Shown here: one piece after another, positions 41,633-50,839 of the stretch | Layout of the letters: every line of letters begins with the position of its first letter | Position numbering within the stretch: position 1 is the first letter of the stretch | Source of the DNA: JBBQFI01 sp038321775 | GTDB taxonomy: Bacteria > Verrucomicrobiota > Verrucomicrobiia > Chthoniobacterales > UBA10450 | Direction of reading: 5' to 3' | DNA: 64,000 bases | Assembly: GCA_038321775.1 (NCBI GenBank) | Contig: JBBQFI010000010.1 | Coordinates: 62,001-126,000, forward strand | Position numbers and translations under genes: made by a program | Notes under the pieces: generated by a model | What the model was told of the DNA's origin: nothing | Seen by the model: the letters and a program-made list of their open reading frames with translations, nothing else | Databases searched by the model: none

Positions 41633-43795
41633 TTAGCGCAGCAATTTTTCCAGCGATGGATCCGGTTGCGCACCGAGAGACGTCGCCTTGGTGTAATGAC
41701 GTTTCGCCAATTCTTTCGAAGGCGGATTCGAAGTCGCGTAAACAACCGCGAGATTAAAATGCGCGTCGGCATAATCCGGATTGGCCTCGATGGCGGCGAG
41801 CATTTCCTTCTCGGCCGCTTCCTGCCAGCCTTTCTGGCTTGCCGTGATGCCGAGATAGTTATGCGCGGTCGCGCTTTTCGGATTGATGGCGAGCGCTTTC
41901 GTGAGCTCGGCGAGCGCTTCATCGAACTTGCTCTGCCGATAATAAACGATGCCGAGAGTCGTGCGCGAAAACTCATCCTTCGGCGCGATCGTAATCGCTT
42001 TTTTCAAGGTCAACTCCGCCGCTTTTAATTTTCCAACGCGGAAGAGCACGACGCCGAGATTGGAAAGCGAATAGAGATTGTTCGGAGTCTTTTCCAGAAG
42101 CTCGTGATACTGCCTTTCTGCCGCGCGATATTTTCCGCGATCAAAATTGTCCTTCGCCTCGCGCGCGAGCGGGACCCACTCCTTTGGCACACCGGGTTGG
42201 AATGCCGTTTCCACATTCGGACCTGGTGGGTTGTCTGTCTCGGGCGCGGGCGGAAGATTTTCATCATCCTTTTCCGCCTTCTTCGCGTCCGGATTTGTAA
42301 TCGTCACGGGAACGGAGGTCGTACGTTTTGCCACGGCAAAGCTGGCTTTGAGGGCGGTTGGATTGTGATCTGAAATCGCCACCACCGGCATACGCAAAAG
42401 AGCAAGTTCTTCCGGACTGAGTTTCGTTACCGGTTGGGCGAGCAATTCAATATTCTGAGTAAGTGTGTCTGATTTGATTTTGAGTTTGTCGAATTCCGCC
42501 AGCATCAATTTCTTCGCCTGATCACGTCGCGCTTCTTCCTCGCGTTCCCGCATGACGATGCCGCGCAGAATTTCGTTCTCCTTCGTTAGGCGCGCGGTTT
42601 CTTCCGAGTTAGCGCCCGTAAGTTTTGCCTTTTCGAGATCGCCTGTTGCTTCATCGAGTTCCGTGCGCAAATCGGCGATCGTGACTTCGAAATCCTGATT
42701 TTGTTTTTGGCTCGTGGTCAATTGCTTCCGCAACTGCTCCAGCTGCTTCTTCACGTCAGAAAGTTCCTGTTCCTTCTTCGGTTTATCTTCACCGATTTCG
42801 CGAACCATTTTTTCCGCGCTGGCGAGTTTTTGGGTCAGGCTGGTGTTCTCCGCAATCAATGCCTGCACATGATCCTGCGCTTCCTTCGATCCCTGGAGTT
42901 GTGCGATCGCGGTGTCGCGTTCCTGTTTCACACTTGCGAGCTCCTTGTTCGTATCCGCCAGCTGAGTATCAGCAGCATCTTTCTCTTTCTCGGCCGACGT
43001 TTTGCCTGTTTCCGCTGAGGCCAGCGCTTTCTTCAATTGCACAATCTCATCGCGCAAAACCGCCTGCGCCTTGCTGTCGCTTTTGCCGCTCGACTGCATT
43101 TTGCCTAACGAGTTCTGCGCTTTCGCAAGATCGTCGCGAACTTCCTTTTCCGCCTGTTTCGCTTTCTCCGCTTCCTTTTGGGCTTGCGCGAGTTTGGCAT
43201 TTGTCTCCTGCAATTGACTCGCGACCGTTTCCTTTTCTTTTTGCGCACCTGTCAGCTCGCCGCGCGATTTTTGCAGTTGCGCCTCGAGATCATCGACTTG
43301 AGTGCGCAACTTCCTGGTCGCCTCTTGAATAACGGCATCGTTCGGCGGCGGCGCTTGCGGCGTGGCGGAAGCAGTACGGTTCTGCCCGTCGCGTGGCGGA
43401 ACAAGTTGCACGTTCGGTTCGACGGATCCGGCATTCTGCGGCAAAGACGGTGCAGAGGGACCGGCTACCGCCGGAGCAGTCGCATTCAAATCCTTTTGCG
43501 TCCCGAGCTTTCCCTCAATCCGCAGAATACTCTCGCCAATTTTTCGGGTGCGATATTCTACGATGGCAGGCTGCCAATCCGCGTGACTTTTGCGCAGCTC
43601 CTCGAGCAGGCTTCCGGCAAAACGAAATTTCGCGAGAGCGTCGCGATAATTATTTTCGTGTTCGAGTTTCTCGCCTTGTTGCGAAGTCATGTAAGCCTTG
43701 AGGAAGACTTCACTCGGATCTTCCGATTGAGCGCGAACCGCCGGTGCGAGAAAAATCGAAAAACCGGTCAATAAAATGACGCCGATTTTTTTCAT
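41633..43795 (-). CDS. Exported coiled-coil and TPR protein
   Basis: The 720-residue protein has a signal peptide (MKKIGVILLTGFSIFLAPAVRA). A short helical region (about 25-85) is followed by a Pro/Ala linker and a coiled coil spanning about 150-440 (ATRKLRTQVDDLEAQLQKSR, NLEKAK-type heptads). After a low-complexity Pro/Asp segment, TPRs run from about 570 to the end (AAERQYHELLEKTPNNLYSL, LAELTKALAINPKSATAHNY). The layout resembles periplasmic scaffold proteins such as YbgF/CpoB but is much longer. It carries two CCTAACGA cores in the coiled coil. Function unknown; an envelope scaffold is inferred. Confidence 0.78.
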   Translation of the reverse strand: MKKIGVILLTGFSIFLAPAVRAQSEDPSEVFLKAYMTSQQGEKLEHENNYRDALAKFRFAGSLLEELRKSHADWQPAIVEYRTRKIGESILRIEGKLGTQKDLNATAPAVAGPSAPSLPQNAGSVEPNVQLVPPRDGQNRTASATPQAPPPNDAVIQEATRKLRTQVDDLEAQLQKSRGELTGAQKEKETVASQLQETNAKLAQAQKEAEKAKQAEKEVRDDLAKAQNSLGKMQSSGKSDSKAQAVLRDEIVQLKKALASAETGKTSAEKEKDAADTQLADTNKELASVKQERDTAIAQLQGSKEAQDHVQALIAENTSLTQKLASAEKMVREIGEDKPKKEQELSDVKKQLEQLRKQLTTSQKQNQDFEVTIADLRTELDEATGDLEKAKLTGANSEETARLTKENEILRGIVMREREEEARRDQAKKLMLAEFDKLKIKSDTLTQNIELLAQPVTKLSPEELALLRMPVVAISDHNPTALKASFAVAKRTTSVPVTITNPDAKKAEKDDENLPPAPETDNPPGPNVETAFQPGVPKEWVPLAREAKDNFDRGKYRAAERQYHELLEKTPNNLYSLSNLGVVLFRVGKLKAAELTLKKAITIAPKDEFSRTTLGIVYYRQSKFDEALAELTKALAINPKSATAHNYLGITASQKGWQEAAEKEMLAAIEANPDYADAHFNLAVVYATSNPPSKELAKRHYTKATSLGAQPDPSLEKLLR

Positions 43796-43939
43796 CGAAA
43801 CGAGCCGGACGATAACCGGCGAGAGTCGCGTTGCAATAATTGCCTGCCGCACAAATAAGGAATAAAGCGTGCTTTATGCCAAAGCGAGGGCGCTTTGCCT
43901 TTGCATTCGCGCAGCCCGAACCTAAAATCTTCCTTCGTC

Positions 43940-44015
43940 GGTGGCCATAGCTCAATGGTAGAGCCCCAGATTGTGGTTCTGGTTGTTGCGGGTTCGAGTC
44001 CCGTTGGCCACCCCA
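43940..44015 (+). tRNA. tRNA-His (GTG)
   Basis: Cloverleaf with acceptor GTGGCCA/TGGCCAC, D arm around TAGCTCAATGGTAGAGC, anticodon stem CCAGA/TCTGG with loop TTGTGGT (anticodon GTG), and T arm GCGGGTTCGAGTCCCGT. The extra G at position -1 (43940) that pairs with C73 is encoded in DNA, the identity mark of tRNA-His. CCA is also encoded (44013-44015). The next gene's ATG is only 16 bases downstream. Confidence 0.97.
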
Positions 44016-44030
44016 TTTTATTTTACAATA

Positions 44031-45167
44031 ATGTCATCGACCTCGCCCTATTCGCGCTCCAATCCTTTTCCCGGAAAACTTCTCGTCAATCGCCGGCTCA
44101 CGGCGCCCGATTCGCCAAAGGACACGCGTCATTTCGAAATCGATCTTAGGGGTTGGGGTTTAAGCTTCGAGGTTGGCGATTCGGTTTCGATCTACGCCAC
44201 GAATGATCCGGCGCTAGTGGATGAAATTATTGAGGCTCTGTGTGCGACCGGAGATGAAATTGTTTCCGCGAATAAAACCGAAACGACATTTCGCGAAGCG
44301 CTCTTGCGTCATTATTCGATCAAAGGGGTGACGCCGAAATTTCTGAAAACGATCGCGGAACGCGCATCGGCCGCGCCGTTACTGAAAGAATTGCTCGATC
44401 CGGAGCGGAAACAGGATCTCGAAACTTATCTCTGGGGCATGGAGGTGGCCGATTTCCTGATGGAACATCCTTCGGTGCGATTCACGCCACAGGAGTTCGT
44501 CGGACTTTTGTCGAAACTGCAGCCGCGTCTTTACTCCGTTGCATCAAGTCTCAAGCAGCATCCCGATTCCGTTCACTTCATCATCGATATTATTCGTTAC
44601 GAAAGTCACGGCCGGCAACGCATGGGCGTCGCGACGGGATTTTTAGCGGAGCGCGCGCAAAATATACCGGTGCCGGTTTATCCAAGCAGCTCGAAAGCGT
44701 TTCATCTTCCGGAGAATGGCGATACGCCCATCATAATGGTCGGACCCGGCACGGGAATCGCACCTTTTCGCGCATTTCTGCAGGAACGAAGAGCAATCGG
44801 TGCGCGAGGCAAGACATGGTTGTTCTTTGGATCGCAGCGTGAATCGTCAGATTATTTTTACCGCGAAGAATTCGAAGCGTTCAAAAAAGAGGGTTATCTC
44901 ACGCGGATCGAGACCGCCTTCTCTCGCGATCAGGCCACGAAGATTTATGTCCAGAATCGGATGCAGGAGAACGCCGCGGAGATTTGGAAATGGCTCGAAG
45001 AGGGCGCGGAATTTTTTGTCTGCGGCGACGCAAAACGCATGGCGAAAGATGTAGATGCGACGCTACGGAAAATTGTGCAAGAACAGGGCGGAAAAGATAT
45101 CGAGACCGCGAACGAATACCTTGAGAAGCTGAAAAGCGACAAGCGTTACAAGCGGGACGTATATTAA
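44031..45167 (+). CDS. CysJ-like FAD/NADP-binding reductase without flavodoxin domain
   Basis: A 378-residue diflavin-reductase-type module. It has an FAD-binding domain with inserted helical subdomain (about 15-235), including the RLYSVASS FAD motif and GVATGFLAERA. The NADP-binding domain carries GPGTGIAPFRAFLQERRA, FFGSQRESSDYFYREE, and FVCGDAKRMAKDVDATL, ending in KRYKRDVY. The N-terminal flavodoxin domain of CysJ is missing, so a separate electron carrier or direct reductase partner is implied. Sulfite reductase is the usual partner, but no hemoprotein subunit is in the window. ATG 44031 follows the tRNA at once. Confidence 0.87.
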   Translation: MSSTSPYSRSNPFPGKLLVNRRLTAPDSPKDTRHFEIDLRGWGLSFEVGDSVSIYATNDPALVDEIIEALCATGDEIVSANKTETTFREALLRHYSIKGVTPKFLKTIAERASAAPLLKELLDPERKQDLETYLWGMEVADFLMEHPSVRFTPQEFVGLLSKLQPRLYSVASSLKQHPDSVHFIIDIIRYESHGRQRMGVATGFLAERAQNIPVPVYPSSSKAFHLPENGDTPIIMVGPGTGIAPFRAFLQERRAIGARGKTWLFFGSQRESSDYFYREEFEAFKKEGYLTRIETAFSRDQATKIYVQNRMQENAAEIWKWLEEGAEFFVCGDAKRMAKDVDATLRKIVQEQGGKDIETANEYLEKLKSDKRYKRDVY

Positions 45168-45208
45168 TCGTTCTGCCTAACGAGTCGAAGAATTTCCACC
45201 GACGGTTG

Positions 45209-45296
45209 TTTGTGAGGCCCCTCGCCGCGCTCGGGATGACGGGCACGGTATCACCACGGTCATTCTGAACGAAGCGAAGAACCTCGCGATCTCAGA
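45209..45296. repeat. Intergenic imperfect palindrome, family A, reaching into a gene end
   Basis: Arms GAGGCCCCTCGC..GCGCTCGGGATGAC and GTCATTCTGAACGAAGCG..AACCTCGCG are near complements around 45240. The right arm overlaps the last 12 codons and the stop of the YfhO-like gene, which ends in RSRGSSLRSE. This implies the element inserted at, and replaced, the original C terminus. Confidence 0.6.
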
Positions 45297-47512
45297 AGCA
45301 AAGGCGAAAGGCAAATAAGGACGCTGATCGCAGCAAGAACTGTCCCTGCGACTAGCCACCACGGACGATAGATCAGGGTTAAACGCCCGTTCATTCCCGC
45401 GGGAATTTCCACCATAGGAAAAAGACCGCGGTATGAGCTGACCTGCAAGGCGGTCGCGCCAATTCGTGCGCAATACCCCAGGAAAAATGGACGCGAGAAT
45501 GTCAGCACCGCCGAGTGCGCGCCGCTCGGAACATTCACGTCGGCCACAACGCGGTTGCGCGAGTTTTCGATAAGCGACACCTTCGCAATCGCAAACTGTT
45601 CGTTAGGCCGCGAATCCAAAACTGGAACCGATCGGACCCGTTCGAGCGCTCCGCCGCGCCGGTGATAAACGCGACCTTCCGCTTCGGAACGAATCAGTTC
45701 CCATTCCGTTTCCGGTTTCGGAAAAAGCTGCATTTCATTGGCGACGACAATTCCGTCGACGCCAAGTTTTGCCAATTCGCCATCTCGGCCTGCCTGCGCG
45801 TCCGATAAATATTTCGCCATTTCCGGATCGAGATCGCCGTGCACGTACGAGTCGAATGCGCGCGCGACCCCAGCTGTGCGCACGGGGCTGTAGCCATTCA
45901 CGAAATGAAGCGCGGCCCACATCGAAGTGCTGCCGGGCCGGACGATACGACCAACTGGCTGTTCGTCTTTAGGATAACCGTAAGCATTGTCGGGCGGCGG
46001 ATAAATGCTCAGATAGAGCCGCTGCGGGTCGAGCGGCGCGGGCGATAAAAGTTCCTGACTGAGATTAAATTTTGGAACGCCGCCATTTGTCGGCACGCAC
46101 AGATATGTCGCGAGCAATGCAGCAAAGGTGATGACAGCGGGCGTCCATCGCTGCATCGCGCGAAACTTTTCCGGAAGCAGATCGATAAACGCCCAGACCA
46201 TCGCGAAAAAAAGCAGGATGCCGGATAACGGCCACGCATAACGCCCGCTCGTTCCCGTGAGCAACATGACGCCGATTAAAAGCGCGACGAGCAAGACCGC
46301 CCAATTTCCCGGACGCGCGAGGATCATTCGCGGGGAAAACTCCATGCTTTGCAGCGCTTCGGCCGCGCAGAGTGCGAGAAGCAGATGCACGAGCGGTAAC
46401 CAGCGAAAACTCCATCGGAAAAGAGTTGCGCTCGGCAGCATGGAAATGACGATCACGGCAAGAAGCAGCGCCAGATCCCATTTGATTCGCCTAACGAGTA
46501 GAATACGCTGGGTAAAGAATCCCGCGAGTAATGCAACTGGCGCGACCATTCCGCTCGCCATTTCCGCGGAGACATGCGGCGCCGCACGCGATGAAAAATT
46601 TGTCCAGTTAACAGTCCAATTCGGCAGGATCAATCCGGGCCAGGCCGCGGCAGGAACCAGCCACTGAAAATGCGCGACGGCTGGATCGACCTCGCGCGCG
46701 GATCCGCGAACGTAATCAAACAACGCGAGCCACGCGGGAGCAGAAAGGCCGAGTCCGAGAAGCACGCCGAAAGCCATCGGCAAAACGGCCGAAAATTTCT
46801 TCGTTCGAACCAGCGTCTCGAAGCCGAGCCATGCGGTTAAAAGCGCAAGCATCCCAACCGTGTAGGGAAATCCGCCGGCCACGAGCAGATAGACAAATGG
46901 CGCCGGCCAAAGAAATCGCCAGCGTCCGTGCGCCGGATCGCGTGCGCGCTCCAAGCCCCACCATGCCCAGGGCAACCATGTCCACGCACCAAGCGCGCCA
47001 AACCAATCGGTCGCGCCCCAGCACATAATCCAGCCATTGAGCGTGGCAACAAACGCGACCATGGCGGAAAGCGGCGCGCTTAGCTTTCTCCCTCGCGCCA
47101 GCAGATACGCGCCGACGGCGAGCGCGAAAAGATGCGTCATCGATAGCGCAGCCGCTTGTTGCGGAAACGTGAGTGCAAATTTCCAAATCACAATCACGGC
47201 CGCGTTAACGAAGATGGAGAAGGTTCCGTATTGAAATTCTCCGGCGAGATTGCTGCAGACCCACGAATATGGACTGAGCAACGGAAATTGACCTTCCGAC
47301 CAACTCCGCGCCACGTCGGCAAAAACGGGCATGATCGAGATTTCGTAATCGTCGTTCCAGAAGAGGAGCGGGTTGTGCCAGAACAGAATGAAGCAAAATC
47401 CGAGCACCGCGAGACCCGCAAAAACTGCACCGGAAAAATCGCGACGCCAATTCGTCGCGGGAGTTTTGCCTAACGAATTGTCGCGCAAAATAAACCGAAC
47501 GTTAGAGCACAA
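45260..47512 (-). CDS. YfhO-like polytopic membrane protein
   Basis: A 750-residue protein with about a dozen hydrophobic helices. The N-terminal luminal loop has NDDYEISIMPVFADVARSW and a PLLSPYSW motif, as in YfhO/GT-C-fold proteins. A soluble beta-rich C-terminal domain (about 560-700) precedes a last helix. GT-C members use polyprenyl-linked sugars; YfhO itself acts in lipoteichoic acid glycosylation. Sugar transfer is plausible but unproved. The start is a TTG inside the end of the upstream hydrolase gene (11-base overlap). Three CCTAACGA cores lie within it. The C terminus is encoded by repeat A. Confidence 0.75.
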   Translation of the reverse strand: MCSNVRFILRDNSLGKTPATNWRRDFSGAVFAGLAVLGFCFILFWHNPLLFWNDDYEISIMPVFADVARSWSEGQFPLLSPYSWVCSNLAGEFQYGTFSIFVNAAVIVIWKFALTFPQQAAALSMTHLFALAVGAYLLARGRKLSAPLSAMVAFVATLNGWIMCWGATDWFGALGAWTWLPWAWWGLERARDPAHGRWRFLWPAPFVYLLVAGGFPYTVGMLALLTAWLGFETLVRTKKFSAVLPMAFGVLLGLGLSAPAWLALFDYVRGSAREVDPAVAHFQWLVPAAAWPGLILPNWTVNWTNFSSRAAPHVSAEMASGMVAPVALLAGFFTQRILLVRRIKWDLALLLAVIVISMLPSATLFRWSFRWLPLVHLLLALCAAEALQSMEFSPRMILARPGNWAVLLVALLIGVMLLTGTSGRYAWPLSGILLFFAMVWAFIDLLPEKFRAMQRWTPAVITFAALLATYLCVPTNGGVPKFNLSQELLSPAPLDPQRLYLSIYPPPDNAYGYPKDEQPVGRIVRPGSTSMWAALHFVNGYSPVRTAGVARAFDSYVHGDLDPEMAKYLSDAQAGRDGELAKLGVDGIVVANEMQLFPKPETEWELIRSEAEGRVYHRRGGALERVRSVPVLDSRPNEQFAIAKVSLIENSRNRVVADVNVPSGAHSAVLTFSRPFFLGYCARIGATALQVSSYRGLFPMVEIPAGMNGRLTLIYRPWWLVAGTVLAAISVLICLSPLLLRSRGSSLRSE

Positions 47513-48458
47513 CCGGATGGCCTTCGGTCATGACGAGAACTTTCTCTTCGATGCCGTGCGCGCGAGCACAGGTGAGCAAACGCACCGGCGGTTCGTCGAG
47601 CGGCTCGTAGCCGAGACGGAACGTTCCGTAATGCATCGGCACCAAAGTTTTCGCGCCGAGTTCAGTGAAAGCTTTCACCGCTTCCTCGGGATTCATGTGA
47701 ACTTCGCGGCCCGTCGGCGCGTCGTAGGCCCCGATGGGAAGAAGCGCGATGTCAATGTCGTAATTCTCTCCGATTTCGCGAAAGCCGGGAAAGTAAGCGC
47801 TATCGCCGCAATGAAAGATGTTTCGTCCATCAACGGAAACAACAAAACCACCAAAGCCGCGATGCAAATCGGCGAGAAAACGCGCGCCCCAATGATAACA
47901 AGGGGTTAACGAAACTTCGACCGGCCCGAGCTTGATGCGCTGCCAGTAATCGAGTTCGTGCACGATTTGAAAACCGAGATCGTGCACGAGATTTCCCACG
48001 CCGATCGGAACCACGATCGGTTGATCGGCCGCGATCTTGCGTAATGTGCGGCGATCCAGGTGATCGAAATGCGCGTGTGTTACGAGGACGAAATCGATCG
48101 CGGGCAAATCGTGAATCTCGAAACCGGGTTGCTTCAGGCGCTTGATGACCTTGAGCCACTTCGCCCAGTTCGGATCGATGAGAATATTCACCTCGTGCGT
48201 TTGAATCAGAAACGACGCGTGTCCGATCCAGGTGATGCAGATTTCGCCCTGGCGAATCTTCGGAAATTTTGGCTGCGCGTTCGGTCCGCCGCGCTTCACG
48301 AAAAGCGACGGAATCAAAACGCTCGTTAAGTAATTGCGCTTGTGCCAATCGGAGCGCGGACGCATGCGCACACGGGTGGAGCGTTTGTTCTCCGCGCCGT
48401 TTTCCGACGCCTGGCGAACAACGTTCCTCCGGCTTTTCTTCGAAAAAGGAATCGGCAC
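47502..48458 (-). CDS. Metallo-beta-lactamase-fold hydrolase (UlaG/NAPE-PLD-like)
   Basis: The 318-residue hydrolase has a zinc motif THAHFDHLD, preceded by TWIGHASFLIQTHEVNILID, the hallmark of the UlaG/NAPE-PLD branch. Further metal ligands appear in CYHWGARF and HCGDSAYFPGF, and the last His in VPMHYGTF. Likely a phosphodiesterase or lactonase. It starts with GTG at 48458 and overlaps the YfhO-like gene, so the two are cotranscribed. The comEC gene is divergent. Confidence 0.86.
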   Translation of the reverse strand: MPIPFSKKSRRNVVRQASENGAENKRSTRVRMRPRSDWHKRNYLTSVLIPSLFVKRGGPNAQPKFPKIRQGEICITWIGHASFLIQTHEVNILIDPNWAKWLKVIKRLKQPGFEIHDLPAIDFVLVTHAHFDHLDRRTLRKIAADQPIVVPIGVGNLVHDLGFQIVHELDYWQRIKLGPVEVSLTPCYHWGARFLADLHRGFGGFVVSVDGRNIFHCGDSAYFPGFREIGENYDIDIALLPIGAYDAPTGREVHMNPEEAVKAFTELGAKTLVPMHYGTFRLGYEPLDEPPVRLLTCARAHGIEEKVLVMTEGHPVVL

Positions 48459-48544
48459 TTGCGCGGAACCATATAAACTTCGCCAAGCTAAGCAAAAAAT
48501 TTTGCCGTGAACGCCACGGGTTTCCTCCTAACAAACACGCTGTC

Positions 48545-50839
48545 ATGAAACTAAGCGAGACATGGCCGCGTCAACCATTTGTCGGCTTGGTGCTGTCCGC
48601 GACTTCCGGGATTTTGTGCGCGGAATTCGCGCCGGATATTTCGCGGATTGTTTTAGGCGCAATTGCTGTACTGGCAATCGTCGCGCTCCTTTGGCGCAAT
48701 TCGCTCGCGACCTATGCATTCGTCGCCGCAGCTTTTTTTTATCTGCACAGCTTGCAACTAATCGACACATCCGGTCTGCGACTTGCGCGGGAAATTAAAG
48801 ATCAATCGGCAAGTTACACTGTCCATGGCGCCGTCGTGAGCGAACCGAAATCATCGTCGAGTGGTTCCGTTTCATATCTTTTTCAACTGAATGCAATCGA
48901 ATCTGAAAACGGCAAAAGCATATCGCACGCGACGATCTATGTTCGCTCGCGCGCCTCGGCCGAATTCGGAGACGAGCTTGAGCTTTTCGGAATGGCCGGA
49001 CCGGTTTCGCACCCGCGCAATCCGGGCGAATTCGACATGCGTTCTTATCTGGCGCGGCGCGATGTGCGCACCGAACTCTTCGTTAGTTACGAAGGCGATC
49101 AAAAGCTGGTGCGGCACCACGGCGGAAATCCAATCCTGCGCGCCGCGCAAAAATCGCGGCATTGGTTGCAGAAAATTCTTTCGCGCGGGATCGAGGATTC
49201 GCCGGATGTGCAGGGGCTGATTACCGGCATGGTCCTCGGCTTGCGGCACCAAACACCAGAAGATATCGAAGAGCCGTTTCAGCAAACCGGGACGTTGCAT
49301 CTTTTTGCTGTCGCTGGTTTGCACGTGGGAATTGTGGCGCAACTTCTCTGGATTCTCGCGATCGTCGCGCGATTGCGCACAAAAGCGGCAATCGCGTTCA
49401 TCATTCCAGCGCTTTTGTTTTACGCCGCGATCACCGGGCTGCACGTCTCCAGCGTGCGCGCGGCGCTCATGACTTCCGTTCTGCTCGCAGGATTTTTAGC
49501 GGAGCGGCGCGTCTTCACGCTGAATAGTCTCGCCGCGGCCGCGATGCTGATTCTTTGCTGGGATCCAAATCAATTATTTTCGCTCGGCTTTCAACTTTCA
49601 TTTTCCGTCGTCGCCGCAATCGTGTTGTTTGCCGATCCCGTTTTCCAATTGCTGAAACGCGCGACGGCTGCAGATCCATTTCTGCCACGGAGTTTATTTT
49701 CCAAAACCCGACGTTTTACCGAGCGCGTTCTGGAATTAATTGCGCGCGGCGCGTCGGTTTCATTCGCCGCGTGGATCGGATCGCTTCCCCTAATGCTGTG
49801 GTACTACAATCTTGTCACGCCGATTTCCTTGATTGCAAATCTTGTCGTCGTGCCCATCGCGTTTTTCATCCTCGCTGGTGGTCTGCTTTTAATTATCGCC
49901 GCACCGATTTCCTCGGCGCTCTCGGTTATTTTTAACAACGCGAACTGGCTTTTCGCGCGTCTCGTTCTCGTGGCTGTCCATTTTTTCGCGCAACTCCCAG
50001 CCGGACATTTCTACACGCAACATCCCGGTTGGCCGAGCAGGGCACGCGCCGAAATCACGGTGCTCGACGTTGGAACAGGCGGCGTCACGCATATCCGGAC
50101 GCATGGGCACGACTGGCTTTTCGATGCCGGAGCGCAGCGCGATTACGAACGAGTAACTCGCGGATATCTGCGGATGCACGGTATCAATCGCCTGGATGGA
50201 TTGATCTTGAGCCACGGCGACGCCGGCCATGTGGGTGGCGCAAACGCTGTGCTGCGCGATTTCCGGCCGGGCAGTGTCGTTGACACTGCGGCGCGCGATC
50301 GTTCCCCGCTCCATCGATCTCTCATCGCCGAGTTACTGAGAAGCGGCCTTGAACGAACACTCCTTTCCGCGGGAAGCGAGTCGCGATTATCGGAGTCGGT
50401 GGAGACACGAGTTTTGTTTCCGCCAGAAAATTTCCAGGCAAAAACGGCTGACGACCAGACATTGGTTTTGCAACTATTGATCGCGAAACAGACACGCGTT
50501 TTGCTTTTGTCCGACAGCGGAACAGCGACTGAAGAAAGACTGTTGCACAGCGGAATCGATCTTCGCAGCGACATCATCATAAAAGGCCAGCATCATTCTG
50601 GAACTTCCGGCTCTCCCGAATTCATCGATGCGGTGCATCCGCAGGTGATCATCGCAACCTCGCGGAATTTCCCAAACAGCGAGCGAATCTCCGACGAATG
50701 GGCCCAGATGATTCACGCTCGTGGGATCAAACTATTTCGACAGGATGAAAGCGGCGCGGTGGAATTGAAATTCCTTCGCCGTGGATGGGAAGCGCGTTCT
50801 TATCTGACGGGCGAGACTTTTCGTAGCCCGAGCCGGTAG
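48545..50839 (+). CDS. comEC: DNA uptake channel protein ComEC/Rec2
   Basis: The 764-residue inner-membrane protein carries single-stranded DNA into the cytoplasm during natural transformation. An N-terminal DUF4131-like segment is followed by the competence helices (LHLFAVAGLHVGIVAQLLWI, FYAAITGLHVSSVRAALMTS, LFSLGFQLSFSVVAAIVLFA). A C-terminal metallo-beta-lactamase-like domain starts at ITVLDVGTGGV and carries ILSHGDAGHVGGA. ATG 48545 is used because it opens the first membrane helix. The 3' end overlaps trmB by 40 bases. This is the only competence gene in the window; its presence matters for the dispersed GCCTAACGAG word. Confidence 0.93.
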   Translation: MKLSETWPRQPFVGLVLSATSGILCAEFAPDISRIVLGAIAVLAIVALLWRNSLATYAFVAAAFFYLHSLQLIDTSGLRLAREIKDQSASYTVHGAVVSEPKSSSSGSVSYLFQLNAIESENGKSISHATIYVRSRASAEFGDELELFGMAGPVSHPRNPGEFDMRSYLARRDVRTELFVSYEGDQKLVRHHGGNPILRAAQKSRHWLQKILSRGIEDSPDVQGLITGMVLGLRHQTPEDIEEPFQQTGTLHLFAVAGLHVGIVAQLLWILAIVARLRTKAAIAFIIPALLFYAAITGLHVSSVRAALMTSVLLAGFLAERRVFTLNSLAAAAMLILCWDPNQLFSLGFQLSFSVVAAIVLFADPVFQLLKRATAADPFLPRSLFSKTRRFTERVLELIARGASVSFAAWIGSLPLMLWYYNLVTPISLIANLVVVPIAFFILAGGLLLIIAAPISSALSVIFNNANWLFARLVLVAVHFFAQLPAGHFYTQHPGWPSRARAEITVLDVGTGGVTHIRTHGHDWLFDAGAQRDYERVTRGYLRMHGINRLDGLILSHGDAGHVGGANAVLRDFRPGSVVDTAARDRSPLHRSLIAELLRSGLERTLLSAGSESRLSESVETRVLFPPENFQAKTADDQTLVLQLLIAKQTRVLLLSDSGTATEERLLHSGIDLRSDIIIKGQHHSGTSGSPEFIDAVHPQVIIATSRNFPNSERISDEWAQMIHARGIKLFRQDESGAVELKFLRRGWEARSYLTGETFRSPSR

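Noticed and set aside
15245..48535. Near-matches TTGTTAGG and CCTAACAA (15247, 33683, 34558, 36804, 40443, 48529)
   Set aside because: They differ by one base from the core and were left out of the count; they may be decayed copies.
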